DNA of 64,000 nt from JAABUE01 sp037440925. GTDB lineage: Bacteria; Chloroflexota; Anaerolineae; Anaerolineales; Villigracilaceae. Of this stretch, positions 1-7,430 are shown piece after piece. The notes beneath the pieces are model-generated. The model had not been told where the DNA came from. It saw nothing but the letters and a program-made list of their open reading frames with translations, and did no database searches. The position numbers were made by a program, and so were the translations under genes. The stretch is taken from the NCBI GenBank assembly GCA_037440925.1, contig JBBITF010000008.1:11617-75616 (forward strand), read 5' to 3'. How positions within the stretch are numbered: position 1 is the first letter of the stretch; each line of letters begins with the position of its first letter.

Positions 1-577
1 TGCCGGCGTTTCCCACCGGCAGGCAGAACAGATCGGGGGCGCTGCCCAAGGCGTCGCAGATTTCGAATGCGCCGGTTTTCTGTCCTTGCAAGCGATAGGG
101 ATTGAGCGAGTTGACCAGCGCCAGCGGTTGACGTTCTGACATGGCAACCACCATGCCCAGCGCGTCATCGAAGGAACCGTCTATTTGAATGACCTGTGCG
201 CCGTAGGCGATTGCTCCGGCCAGTTTGCCGGCCGCCACCTTGCCTTGTGGGATCAGCACGATGGCTTTCTGCCCGGCGCGGGCTGCATAGGCGGCTGCGG
301 AGGCTGCCGTATTGCCGGTCGAAGCGCAAATGACAGCCTTAGCGCCTCGTCCCAGCGCCTCGCTGATGGCGGTCGTCATCCCGCGGTCTTTGAACGAGCC
401 GGTGGGATTCAACCCCTCGAATTTGACATATAACTCGAAGCCGCCGCTCAGTTCCTCGGCTAATTTGGGCAGAGGGATGAGGGGGGTATTCCCTTCGTTG
501 AGCGTGACGGGGATGCAGTAATCGGGCAGGTCGAGCAGAGCGCCGTAGCGGGCAAGGATGCCATTTTTTTCCATCAT
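1..577 (-). CDS. thrC: Threonine synthase, N-terminal part (runs off the left edge)
   Basis: Threonine synthase converts O-phosphohomoserine to threonine with pyridoxal phosphate, the last step of threonine synthesis in the cytosol. Only the first 192 codons are in the window. The protein opens MMEKNGILARYG, shows EGNTPL near residue 28, the PLP-lysine motif SFKDRGM at 61-67 (Lys63), and the phosphate-binding loop STGNTAAS at about 86-93. Two ATG codons (577 and 574) are adjacent; neither has a ribosome-binding site, but a TATAAT box lies 7 nt upstream, so the message may be leaderless. Family assignment is firm. The closest alternative, another fold-type II PLP enzyme such as threonine dehydratase, fits the order of motifs less well. 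Confidence 0.93.
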   Translation of the reverse strand, partial: MMEKNGILARYGALLDLPDYCIPVTLNEGNTPLIPLPKLAEELSGGFELYVKFEGLNPTGSFKDRGMTTAISEALGRGAKAVICASTGNTAASAAAYAARAGQKAIVLIPQGKVAAGKLAGAIAYGAQVIQIDGSFDDALGMVVAMSERQPLALVNSLNPYRLQGQKTGAFEICDALGSAPDLFCLPVGNAG

Positions 578-584
578 GGGCAAA

Positions 585-590
585 ATTATA
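585..590 (-). promoter_or_regulatory. TATAAT -10 box for threonine synthase
   Basis: A perfect TATAAT on the minus strand ends 7 nt before the ATG at 577, so transcription would begin at or next to the start codon. No clear -35 hexamer is seen at 16-18 nt. The box overlaps the stop codon of the transposase remnant upstream, so it may have been created or kept by that insertion. Confidence 0.5.
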
Positions 591-831
591 CATGATTCCA
601 CTGCAACAACCTGAACTTTACCAACCGAAACTCCAGCCCCGCCGGCGCGTTGACCGGCACATTCGGGCGCGAGGGGAAATCAGCGTACAACACTTCAAAC
701 GGTTTTTCGTTCAGGCGGCAAAAGAATTCGCGATAGAAGGTTTGGACCCAGGAGTTGTGCAGCCGTTTGCGCAGCGCGTATAGATGCCGGCTAAAAGTGT
801 GCGCAGCGAAAGCGATGATTTTCAGCGTAGA
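586..831 (-). pseudogene. Transposase remnant (N-terminal fragment)
   Basis: The minus strand is open from a TAA at 832-834 to a TAA at 586-588 and reads like protein: it contains FAAHTFSRHLYALRKRL, FYREFFCRLNE and VLYADFPSRPNVPVNAP. This resembles, from memory, the N-terminal region of a transposase group with a FYREFF...PFEVLY...RPNVPVN signature. There is no ATG in frame and the protein stops after about 80 residues, whereas intact transposases of this type have several hundred. It is therefore a decayed fragment with no ends or inverted repeats visible. The exact IS family is uncertain. Confidence 0.6.
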
Positions 832-1110
832 TTACGATACACAAGAAAATACGTGACAAAAATCACCAGAAATATGGACATGCTATCCAGCCCTTCATGT
901 ACCCTATATGGTAAAATCAAAGCCGCTTTCCGAAAAAAAAAGAATATTGGAGATTTTGTAATTCTTTAAACTTTTTAGCAACTTCGGAGTTCTCAGTCTC
1001 TTTGGTTTTGGCTTATCTGCTTATCGTTTTTGGCGGAGTTGGCGGATGCTGTACTTTGGGAGACGTTGAAGCCGCTTCCGGCAGGAACGATCTTAAACAC
1101 AGCGTTTTTT
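832..1110. other. AT-rich intergenic region upstream of nuoA
   Basis: About 280 nt without a convincing gene between the transposase remnant and nuoA. It is noticeably richer in A/T than its surroundings and must hold the nuoA promoter. A TGGTAAAAT string near 908-916 resembles an extended -10 element, but no good -35 accompanies it, so no promoter is called. Confidence 0.4.
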
Positions 1111-1120
1111 AGGAGTGCTT

Positions 1121-1477
1121 ATGCAGAATGAATGGCTTTACATTGGTCTGTTCTTGATTGTAGGAGTTGCGTTGCCGGCGGCTGCGCTCATTCTTGCCTG
1201 GCTGCTTTCCCCCAAGAAATCCAATCCCCTCAAAGACAGCACCTATGAATGTGGCATGGAAACGGTGGGTGAATCGTTAGTACAATTCAAGGCGCAGTAT
1301 TATATCTTTGCTTTGGTATTTCTAGTCTTTGATGTCGAAACGGTTTTCCTCTTCCCCTGGGCGGTCTCTTTGAACAAGTTGTCGCTTTTTGCGGTGTTGG
1401 AGGGCATTCTCTTCATATTGATTCTTTTTGCTGGGCTAGTTTTCATTTGGCGAAAGAATGCTTTGGAGTGGGTGTAG
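1121..1477 (+). CDS. nuoA: NADH-quinone oxidoreductase subunit A
   Basis: NuoA is a small membrane subunit of respiratory complex I at the junction of the membrane and peripheral arms. The 118-residue protein has three predicted membrane helices, the loop motif YECGMETVG and the acidic helix segment VFDVETVFLFPWA, both typical of NuoA/ND3. I chose ATG 1121 because AGGAG at 1111-1115 is ideally spaced from it; the in-frame GTG at 1115 overlaps that site. It normally leads an A-B-C-D run, but here it is followed by an intrinsic terminator and then nuoH, so the genes for B, C and D are not linked to it. Confidence 0.95.
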   Translation: MQNEWLYIGLFLIVGVALPAAALILAWLLSPKKSNPLKDSTYECGMETVGESLVQFKAQYYIFALVFLVFDVETVFLFPWAVSLNKLSLFAVLEGILFILILFAGLVFIWRKNALEWV

Positions 1478-1496
1478 TTTTTACTTCCAAATCAAT

Positions 1497-1536
1497 AAGG
1501 CTGACAGGAGAAATCAATCCTATCAGCCTTTTATTT
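1497..1536 (+). terminator. Intrinsic terminator after nuoA
   Basis: AAGGCTGA at 1497-1504 pairs perfectly with TCAGCCTT at 1523-1530; inside, AGGA pairs with TCCT, leaving one mismatch. The stem is followed by TTATTT. It lies 19 nt after the nuoA stop, so nuoA appears to be transcribed separately from the nuoH-N operon. Confidence 0.8.
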
Positions 1537-1635
1537 GTGTCTCTTTTGACGTAGACTGTTTGGAGAAAGAGGTCAAACTTAGGCGCCAACGTTGATAGTT
1601 GCACGCCGATTACTAACCAATCGAAGGAGTGTTGC

Positions 1636-2838
1636 ATGAATTTTTGGACCGATCCAATTCGCACGGTGTCTGATTGGTTGATGAGCCTGTTCACCGGCTG
1701 GGGGATAAATGAAGGTCTGGGGGGCATTCTCATCCAACTGCTCGGCATCGTTATTCTGGTCACCATTATGCTGGTCATTGACATTTTGCTGGTGTGGATC
1801 GAGCGCAAAGTGGTGGCGCGTTTCCAAGACCGCTTGGGGCCAAACCGTTTGGGGCCCTTTGGTTTGGTCCAACCCTTTGCAGACATCATCAAACTGTTCA
1901 TCAAGGAAAATATCACCCCGACTGGTGTAGACAAAGTGGTCTATAATCTTGCGCCGGTTCTCTCGGTGTTTTCAGTGTTGATTCTGTGGGCTATCATCCC
2001 ACTGGCGCCGGTTATTTATGGAGTGGATTTGAACGTCGGCTTGTTGTATTTGGTAGCGGCGGGCGCTATTGGTACCCTCTCCATTATCATGGCTGGCTGG
2101 TCATCGAACAACAAATTTGCCCTGGTGGGCGCCCTGCGCCAAGTGGCGGCGATGATCTCTTACGAAATTCCAATGGTGGTGTCCTTGCTCATCCCTGCTA
2201 TTTTGGCTGGTACGATGGGCATGATGGGCATTATTCGTGCGCAGCAGGGTTTGTGGTACGCGCTTCTTTCGCCGTTGGGCGCTCTCATCTTCCTTATCAG
2301 CGCCGTAGCCGAACTCGGACGCACGCCTTTCGACCTGAGCGAAGGCGAATCGGAAATTGTGGCCGGTTTCCATATTGAATACTCAGGCATGAAATTTGGC
2401 TGGTTTTACGCAGGCGAACTGCTGCACGCTTTCACGTTTGGCGGTTTTTGGGGCATTTTGTTCTTTGGCGGCTATCACTTCTTTGGGTTGGAAAACCTTG
2501 GCCCTTTGGTGGCGGCGGCTATCGTCTTGTTCAAGGCGCTGCTGGGTTATTGGGTTATCATGTGGATCAAATATACACTTATGCGCGTGCGCATAGATCA
2601 CATGCTCTCCTTTAATTGGAAGTTCCTGGTGCCGCTTTCGCTTGTGGTGTTGATGGCGACAGCCTTGCTTAACACACTTTTGCGCGATGCCTCGGCTGGT
2701 TTTTACGCCCTGAGCATGTTCTTGGCGAATGTTTTGATTGCTTGGGCGGTGGTCGAGATTCTGCGCGCGCGCAGTCGGGTTGAACGAGGCCAAAGCCAGG
2801 CTGCCGCGTCAACTGCGGTGGAAGCGGCACATCATTAG
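1636..2838 (+). CDS. nuoH: NADH-quinone oxidoreductase subunit H
   Basis: NuoH (ND1) forms the floor of the quinone-binding cavity of complex I and couples quinone reduction to proton pumping. The 400-residue protein has the expected eight to nine membrane helices. Hallmarks are ERKVVARFQDRLGPNRLGPFG at about residues 56-76 and the acidic quinone-site loop TPFDLSEGESEIVAGFHIEY with YSGMKFG. It has a GAAGGAG site before ATG 1636. The C-terminal hydrophilic tail rich in Ala/Arg is a little longer than usual. It is the first gene of the nuoH-J-K-L-M-M-N run; nuoI, usually between H and J, is absent. Confidence 0.96.
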   Translation: MNFWTDPIRTVSDWLMSLFTGWGINEGLGGILIQLLGIVILVTIMLVIDILLVWIERKVVARFQDRLGPNRLGPFGLVQPFADIIKLFIKENITPTGVDKVVYNLAPVLSVFSVLILWAIIPLAPVIYGVDLNVGLLYLVAAGAIGTLSIIMAGWSSNNKFALVGALRQVAAMISYEIPMVVSLLIPAILAGTMGMMGIIRAQQGLWYALLSPLGALIFLISAVAELGRTPFDLSEGESEIVAGFHIEYSGMKFGWFYAGELLHAFTFGGFWGILFFGGYHFFGLENLGPLVAAAIVLFKALLGYWVIMWIKYTLMRVRIDHMLSFNWKFLVPLSLVVLMATALLNTLLRDASAGFYALSMFLANVLIAWAVVEILRARSRVERGQSQAAASTAVEAAHH

Positions 2839-2855
2839 CAAGCAGGAGCAATCAC

Positions 2856-3356
2856 ATGACGATTCTCTTTTTCCTTTTTGCGACGGTTATCTTGGTTTCG
2901 GCCGTGATGGTTGTTTCGGCGCGCAACTTGATTCATGCGGCGTTGTGGCTGGTTTCAACACTATTTGGCGTGGCGGCGTTGTATGCCTTGCTCGAGGCCG
3001 GCTTTATGGCGGTCGTACAGGTAGTCATCTACATTGGAGCAATAGCCATTTTGTTCATTTTTGCTGTCATGCTCACGCGCCGTGAACTGCGCGACAAAGG
3101 CCCTGGCTTAAACGCGAACTGGTGGCTCTCTGCGTTGATCAGCGCGCTGGTGTTCGGCGGGTTGCTGTTCCTCCTATCGGGGTGGAGCGGCTTCTCGAAA
3201 GCCTCAGCAGGCCTCCCGTCGGAGTTTGACGCGGTGGGCGCGCTGGGCGAAGCGTTGGTCTCGCCGCAGGCCTTTGTCCTGCCTTTTGAAGTGGCTTCTG
3301 TCTTGTTGGTTGCGGCTATGGTGGGCGCCGTCTATGTCGCTTTGAAACAAAAATAG
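2856..3356 (+). CDS. nuoJ: NADH-quinone oxidoreductase subunit J
   Basis: NuoJ (ND6) is a five-helix membrane subunit of complex I that carries the conformational link between the quinone site and the antiporter-like subunits. The 166-residue product shows RNLIHAALWLVSTLFGVAALY followed by the conserved glycine-rich helix AVVQVVIYIGAIAILFIFAVML. An AGGAG lies upstream of ATG 2856 and the gene follows nuoH by 17 nt. Length and order match the family. Confidence 0.95.
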   Translation: MTILFFLFATVILVSAVMVVSARNLIHAALWLVSTLFGVAALYALLEAGFMAVVQVVIYIGAIAILFIFAVMLTRRELRDKGPGLNANWWLSALISALVFGGLLFLLSGWSGFSKASAGLPSEFDAVGALGEALVSPQAFVLPFEVASVLLVAAMVGAVYVALKQK

Positions 3357-3365
3357 GAGCAGGTG

Positions 3366-3674
3366 ATGATTCCGCTTTCTTGGTATCTTATTCTCTCGGC
3401 AGCCTTGTTCAGCATTGGTTTGTTTGGTGTGTTGGCGCGGCGCAATGCAATCGCTATCTTGCTGGGCATTGAACTGATGTTGAACGCGGTGAATATTAAT
3501 CTGGTTTCTTTCTGGCGTTATGGCGATGTGACGCAGATGGCCGGGCAGGTGTTTGCCATTATTGTCTTTGCGGTGGCGGCTGCGGAAGTAGCGGTTGGCT
3601 TGGCGCTAATTATCTCGGTCTATCGCACGCGCAAGACGGTGGTGGCCGACGAACTCGATTTGATGAAGTGGTAG
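3366..3674 (+). CDS. nuoK: NADH-quinone oxidoreductase subunit K
   Basis: NuoK (ND4L) is a three-helix membrane subunit of complex I. The 102-residue protein carries the signature LLGIELMLNAVNINLVSF, in which the buried glutamate is part of the proton pathway, and a second acidic residue in helix 3 (AAAEVAVGLAL). ATG 3366 is preferred over the GTG at 3363 because the AGGAGCAGG site is better spaced. The gene starts 9 nt after nuoJ and ends 7 nt before nuoL. Confidence 0.95.
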   Translation: MIPLSWYLILSAALFSIGLFGVLARRNAIAILLGIELMLNAVNINLVSFWRYGDVTQMAGQVFAIIVFAVAAAEVAVGLALIISVYRTRKTVVADELDLMKW

Positions 3675-3681
3675 AGGTTTC

Positions 3682-5841
3682 ATGGCAACTGAGACTTTGA
3701 TTTGGTTACTTCCATTACCGCCTGTATTGGCCTTTTTCCTCATCGTGTTGTTCACGAACAAGAACAAGGCCCTCAGCCACACCATTGGCGTGGGGGCGGC
3801 GGCGCTTTCGTGGTTGGGCAGCATGGTGGTTTTTTCCCGTGCGCTGGGTGTGGAGCATTTGGGCGAGCGCCCGTTTACCTCTTCGATTCCCTGGCTGCCG
3901 ACCGGCGAGACGTGGTTGCGGATTGGCGTGTTGATAGACCCCCTGGGCGCGGCGGTGCTGTTCTTCGTTGCTTGGACGATCTTCATGATTTTCCTGTACA
4001 GCGTGGGCTATCACAACTTTGGCCAGCCTGAAGGGGACCACGACCGCCCCGGCCTGCAACCGCATGGCGCCACCGTGACCGATGAACATGGTCACCGGCA
4101 CGTTGTCCCGTCCGTCGAGCCGATGTATTCGCGCTTCTTTGCCTTCTTGGGCTTGTTTGCTTTTGGCATGTATACGCTGGTGGTTTCGGATAACTTGCTG
4201 ACCCTGTTTGTCGGTTGGGAAATCATGGGTCTATGCTCGTATCTGTTGATTGGTTTCTGGTATGGCAAGGAATCGGCGCGCAACGCAGCGGTCAAGGCTT
4301 TTATGACCACCCGCATTGGCGATGTGTTCATGCTGTTGGGGATTGCCTTCCTGTACAGCGCCACCGGCACACTGACCTTCCGTGAGATTTTCACGGAGGA
4401 AGTGTTACATGCGTTGGCGACCACTACTACGCCCATCTTGGGGCTTTCGGCGGTTGGGTTAATCGCTCTGCTGCTCTTTATCGGCACGGTAGGTAAATCG
4501 GCGCAGTGGCCGCTGCACGTCTGGCTGCCCGATGCGATGGAAGGCCCAACCCCCGTCAGCGCCATGATTCATGCTGCTACGATGGTCTCGGCTGGCGTGT
4601 ATGCGGTTATCCGCATGTTCCCCCTGCTGACGGCCGACTTCGACGGCCATACCTTGACTACTGCTATGAGCGTGGTGGCCTTTATTGGCGCGTTCACGGC
4701 GCTGTTTGCCGCTACCATTGCCGTAGCCCAGAACGACATCAAGCGCGTGCTGGCTTATTCGACCATCTCGCAATTAGGCTATATGATTGCTGCCCTGGGC
4801 ATTGGCGCGTATGTGGCGGCGGCTTTTCATCTTATTACACATGCTTTCTTCAAGGCGCTGTTGTTTTTGGGCTCTGGCTCGGTCATTCACGGCATGGAGC
4901 ATGGCGTCTTGCACACTGGCAATCATCATGTGGACCCACAAGACATGTTCAACATGGGCGGCTTGCGCAAGAAGATGCCCATCACTTTCTGGACTTTCCT
5001 GGTTGGCGGTTTTGCCCTTTCGGGTTTTCCGCTCATCACGGCCGGTTTTTGGTCTAAGGATGAAATCCTGGCCGATGCTTTTGGGCATGGGCATTTGGCG
5101 GTCTTTGTGACGTTGGCTGTGGCGGCCTTTTTGACGGCCTTCTATACCATGCGTCAAATTACATTGACTTTCCTTGGCGAACCGCGCACGAAAGAAGCCG
5201 AACATGCTCAGGAAACGCCCTGGACGATGACCGTCCCGCTGATCGTCCTCTCGGTCTTTGCCGTGACCTATGGCTGGGTGGGCATCCCTGAGCATTTTCC
5301 GCTCTTCGGTGGAATTTTACCCAACTGGTTCCATAATTTTGTCGGCTCTACGCTGGCAGAAGAACCCGAAGCCCTGCCGTTCAACCTCATTCCGTTGATG
5401 ACATCGCTTGTCGTTGCCCTGGGCGGATTACTCTTGGGCTGGCTGGCATATCGTAATGTCAAGACGCCCGCTGAAGACAAACTGCAAATCCCGCTTCTCA
5501 AGAACAAGTGGTACTTCGACGAAGCCTACGATTTTCTCTTCATCAAGCCCTCTTATTGGTTTGCGGAGACTTTTGTGTACAAATGGATGGATAAGGGTGT
5601 GATTGACGGCATCTTGCATGCCTTTGGCCATGCCACCGCGTTCCTGGGAACCTGGATTCGCAACTATATAGACAAGGCCATCATCAATGAATTGATAGGC
5701 GATGGTTCGGCGCGGCTGACGCAATGGTTTGGCGGACGTTTGCGACCCATCCAGACCGGCCGCATCCAACAATACATGCTGGCCTCGCTGGGCGTGTTGA
5801 TTGTGATAGGCGGCTTGATGTTCTCCCTGCTGGTGAAGTAG
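3682..5841 (+). CDS. nuoL: NADH-quinone oxidoreductase subunit L
   Basis: NuoL (ND5) is the distal antiporter-like proton-pumping subunit of complex I with the long lateral helix. At 719 residues it is longer than the ~610 of Escherichia coli. Conserved features are GWEIMGLCSYLLIGFWY (channel glutamate), GKSAQWPLHVWLPDAMEGPTPVSA (channel lysine and loop) and the C-terminal segment running to LMFSLLVK. Two additions are visible: a His/Asp-rich loop at about residues 111-145 between early helices, and a long soluble stretch in the C-terminal third (about 590-690). It is translationally close to nuoK and nuoM. Confidence 0.96.
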   Translation: MATETLIWLLPLPPVLAFFLIVLFTNKNKALSHTIGVGAAALSWLGSMVVFSRALGVEHLGERPFTSSIPWLPTGETWLRIGVLIDPLGAAVLFFVAWTIFMIFLYSVGYHNFGQPEGDHDRPGLQPHGATVTDEHGHRHVVPSVEPMYSRFFAFLGLFAFGMYTLVVSDNLLTLFVGWEIMGLCSYLLIGFWYGKESARNAAVKAFMTTRIGDVFMLLGIAFLYSATGTLTFREIFTEEVLHALATTTTPILGLSAVGLIALLLFIGTVGKSAQWPLHVWLPDAMEGPTPVSAMIHAATMVSAGVYAVIRMFPLLTADFDGHTLTTAMSVVAFIGAFTALFAATIAVAQNDIKRVLAYSTISQLGYMIAALGIGAYVAAAFHLITHAFFKALLFLGSGSVIHGMEHGVLHTGNHHVDPQDMFNMGGLRKKMPITFWTFLVGGFALSGFPLITAGFWSKDEILADAFGHGHLAVFVTLAVAAFLTAFYTMRQITLTFLGEPRTKEAEHAQETPWTMTVPLIVLSVFAVTYGWVGIPEHFPLFGGILPNWFHNFVGSTLAEEPEALPFNLIPLMTSLVVALGGLLLGWLAYRNVKTPAEDKLQIPLLKNKWYFDEAYDFLFIKPSYWFAETFVYKWMDKGVIDGILHAFGHATAFLGTWIRNYIDKAIINELIGDGSARLTQWFGGRLRPIQTGRIQQYMLASLGVLIVIGGLMFSLLVK

Positions 5842-5875
5842 GCAACTACCTTCGGGTACTGATGAAGGAGACATG

Positions 5876-7420
5876 ATGGATTTCATCAATGATCATCTTT
5901 TGAGCCTGATACTCTTTTTGCCTGCGCTGACGGCGCTGGTTATCTTCTTCCTGCCTAAGGACGAAGTAAAACTCATCCGCTGGACGGCGCTGATTGGCAG
6001 TTTGTTTCCTTTGGCGCTCTCGCTGTTGTTGTGGACGCGCTTTAATTTGAATGGCTTTGGCTTCCAATTCCAGGAACAATATAAGTGGTATGAGGCGCTT
6101 CATTCCACCTTGCACCTGGGCGTAGACGGCCTGTCCCTTACAATGGTGCTGCTGACCACTTTGCTGACGCCGTTGGCTATTTTGGCCTCCTTTGGCATTA
6201 CCGATCGCGTCAAGGCCTACATGATGCTGTTCCTGTTCCTTGAGGTGGGCATGTTGGGTGTCTTCCTGGCGCTCGATTTGCTCATCTTCTTTGTCTTTTG
6301 GGAAGTGGGCCTGGTGCCGATGTACTTTCTCATCAACCAGTGGGGCAGCGCCAATCGCAATTACGCTTCGCTCAAGTTCATGATTTATACGATGGGTGGC
6401 TCGTTGGGCCTTCTGCTGGCGATTCAGATGTTGGGCGTCTCTTTCGGGACCTATGACCTGCCGCGCCTCTATGAACTTTGGCCCGCCGCCTCGTCTTTGA
6501 GCAACATCCCTGCCTGGTTGCCCATCGAAACCATCAAGACAATTGCCTTCTGGGCTTTTGTTGTCGCTTTTGCGGTTAAGGTGCCGGTTTGGCCGTTCCA
6601 TACCTGGCTGCCCGATGCGCATACCGAGGCCCCTACGGCTGGTTCGATGATTTTGGCAGGCGTTCTGTTGAAATTGGGCGCCTATGGCTTCTTGCGGTTG
6701 GTGCTGCCGCTTTATCCTGAGCAGGCGCAGGCTTTTGCGGGCGCGCTGGCTTTTCTGGCAGCGGCCGCCATTATCTTTGGCGCTTTTGGCTCTTATGGCC
6801 AGACTGATTTCAAACGCTTGGTTGCATATTCATCGGTCAATCACATGGGCTTTGTGGTATTGGGCATTGCGGCGGCTGCGGCAGCCTATGGCTCATCCAA
6901 CGAGGTCTGGAAGGCCAGTTATCCCATTGCGTTGAACGGCGCCATTTTGCAAATGTTCAATCACGGTCTTTCAGCGGCCGGCATGTTCTTTTTAGTGGGT
7001 GTCATCTATGAGCGCACGCATACCCGCAACTTGAACGACTTTGGTGGGCTCTTCCCCTTGGTGCCGGTGTACGGCGGCATTCTGATTTTTACAAGCATGG
7101 CTTCGCTTGGCTTACCGGGCTTGAATGGCTTCGTGTCTGAATTTCTGGTAGTGCGAGGCTCCTGGCCTATTTTGACACTCTATACGGCAATCAGCATGGT
7201 AGGTCTGCTCTTTACCGGCGCTTACATTCTCAAAGGCATCAAGCAGGTGCTGCATGGGCCGATGAACGAACACTGGGCGCATGGCGAGCATAAATTGACC
7301 GAGATCAACGCGCGCGAAATCCTGGTGATGACCCCGCTTATGGCCTTGATTTTGTGGATTGGCGTTTGGCCGGTCTGGATTCTGGACGTAATCAACCGCG
7401 CCGTTCTTGCGTCTTTCTAA
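5876..7420 (+). CDS. nuoM: NADH-quinone oxidoreductase subunit M, first copy
   Basis: NuoM (ND4) is an antiporter-like proton-pumping subunit of complex I. The 514-residue product has LGVDGLSLTMVLLT, the channel glutamate in FWEVGLVPMYFLI, the helix-7 lysine in FAVKVPVWPFHTWLPDAH, EAPTAGSMILAG and the second channel lysine in LLKLGAYGFLR. All charged residues expected for a working channel are therefore present. ATG 5876 gives the better spacing from AAGGAG; an ATG at 5873 adds one Met. It is directly followed by a second nuoM. Confidence 0.95.
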   Translation: MDFINDHLLSLILFLPALTALVIFFLPKDEVKLIRWTALIGSLFPLALSLLLWTRFNLNGFGFQFQEQYKWYEALHSTLHLGVDGLSLTMVLLTTLLTPLAILASFGITDRVKAYMMLFLFLEVGMLGVFLALDLLIFFVFWEVGLVPMYFLINQWGSANRNYASLKFMIYTMGGSLGLLLAIQMLGVSFGTYDLPRLYELWPAASSLSNIPAWLPIETIKTIAFWAFVVAFAVKVPVWPFHTWLPDAHTEAPTAGSMILAGVLLKLGAYGFLRLVLPLYPEQAQAFAGALAFLAAAAIIFGAFGSYGQTDFKRLVAYSSVNHMGFVVLGIAAAAAAYGSSNEVWKASYPIALNGAILQMFNHGLSAAGMFFLVGVIYERTHTRNLNDFGGLFPLVPVYGGILIFTSMASLGLPGLNGFVSEFLVVRGSWPILTLYTAISMVGLLFTGAYILKGIKQVLHGPMNEHWAHGEHKLTEINAREILVMTPLMALILWIGVWPVWILDVINRAVLASF

Positions 7421-7430
7421 GAGGTGGATG

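Noticed and set aside
784..969. 61-codon plus-strand reading upstream of nuoA
   Set aside because: No ribosome-binding site, mixed composition unlike neighbours, and it overlaps the transposase remnant read on the other strand.
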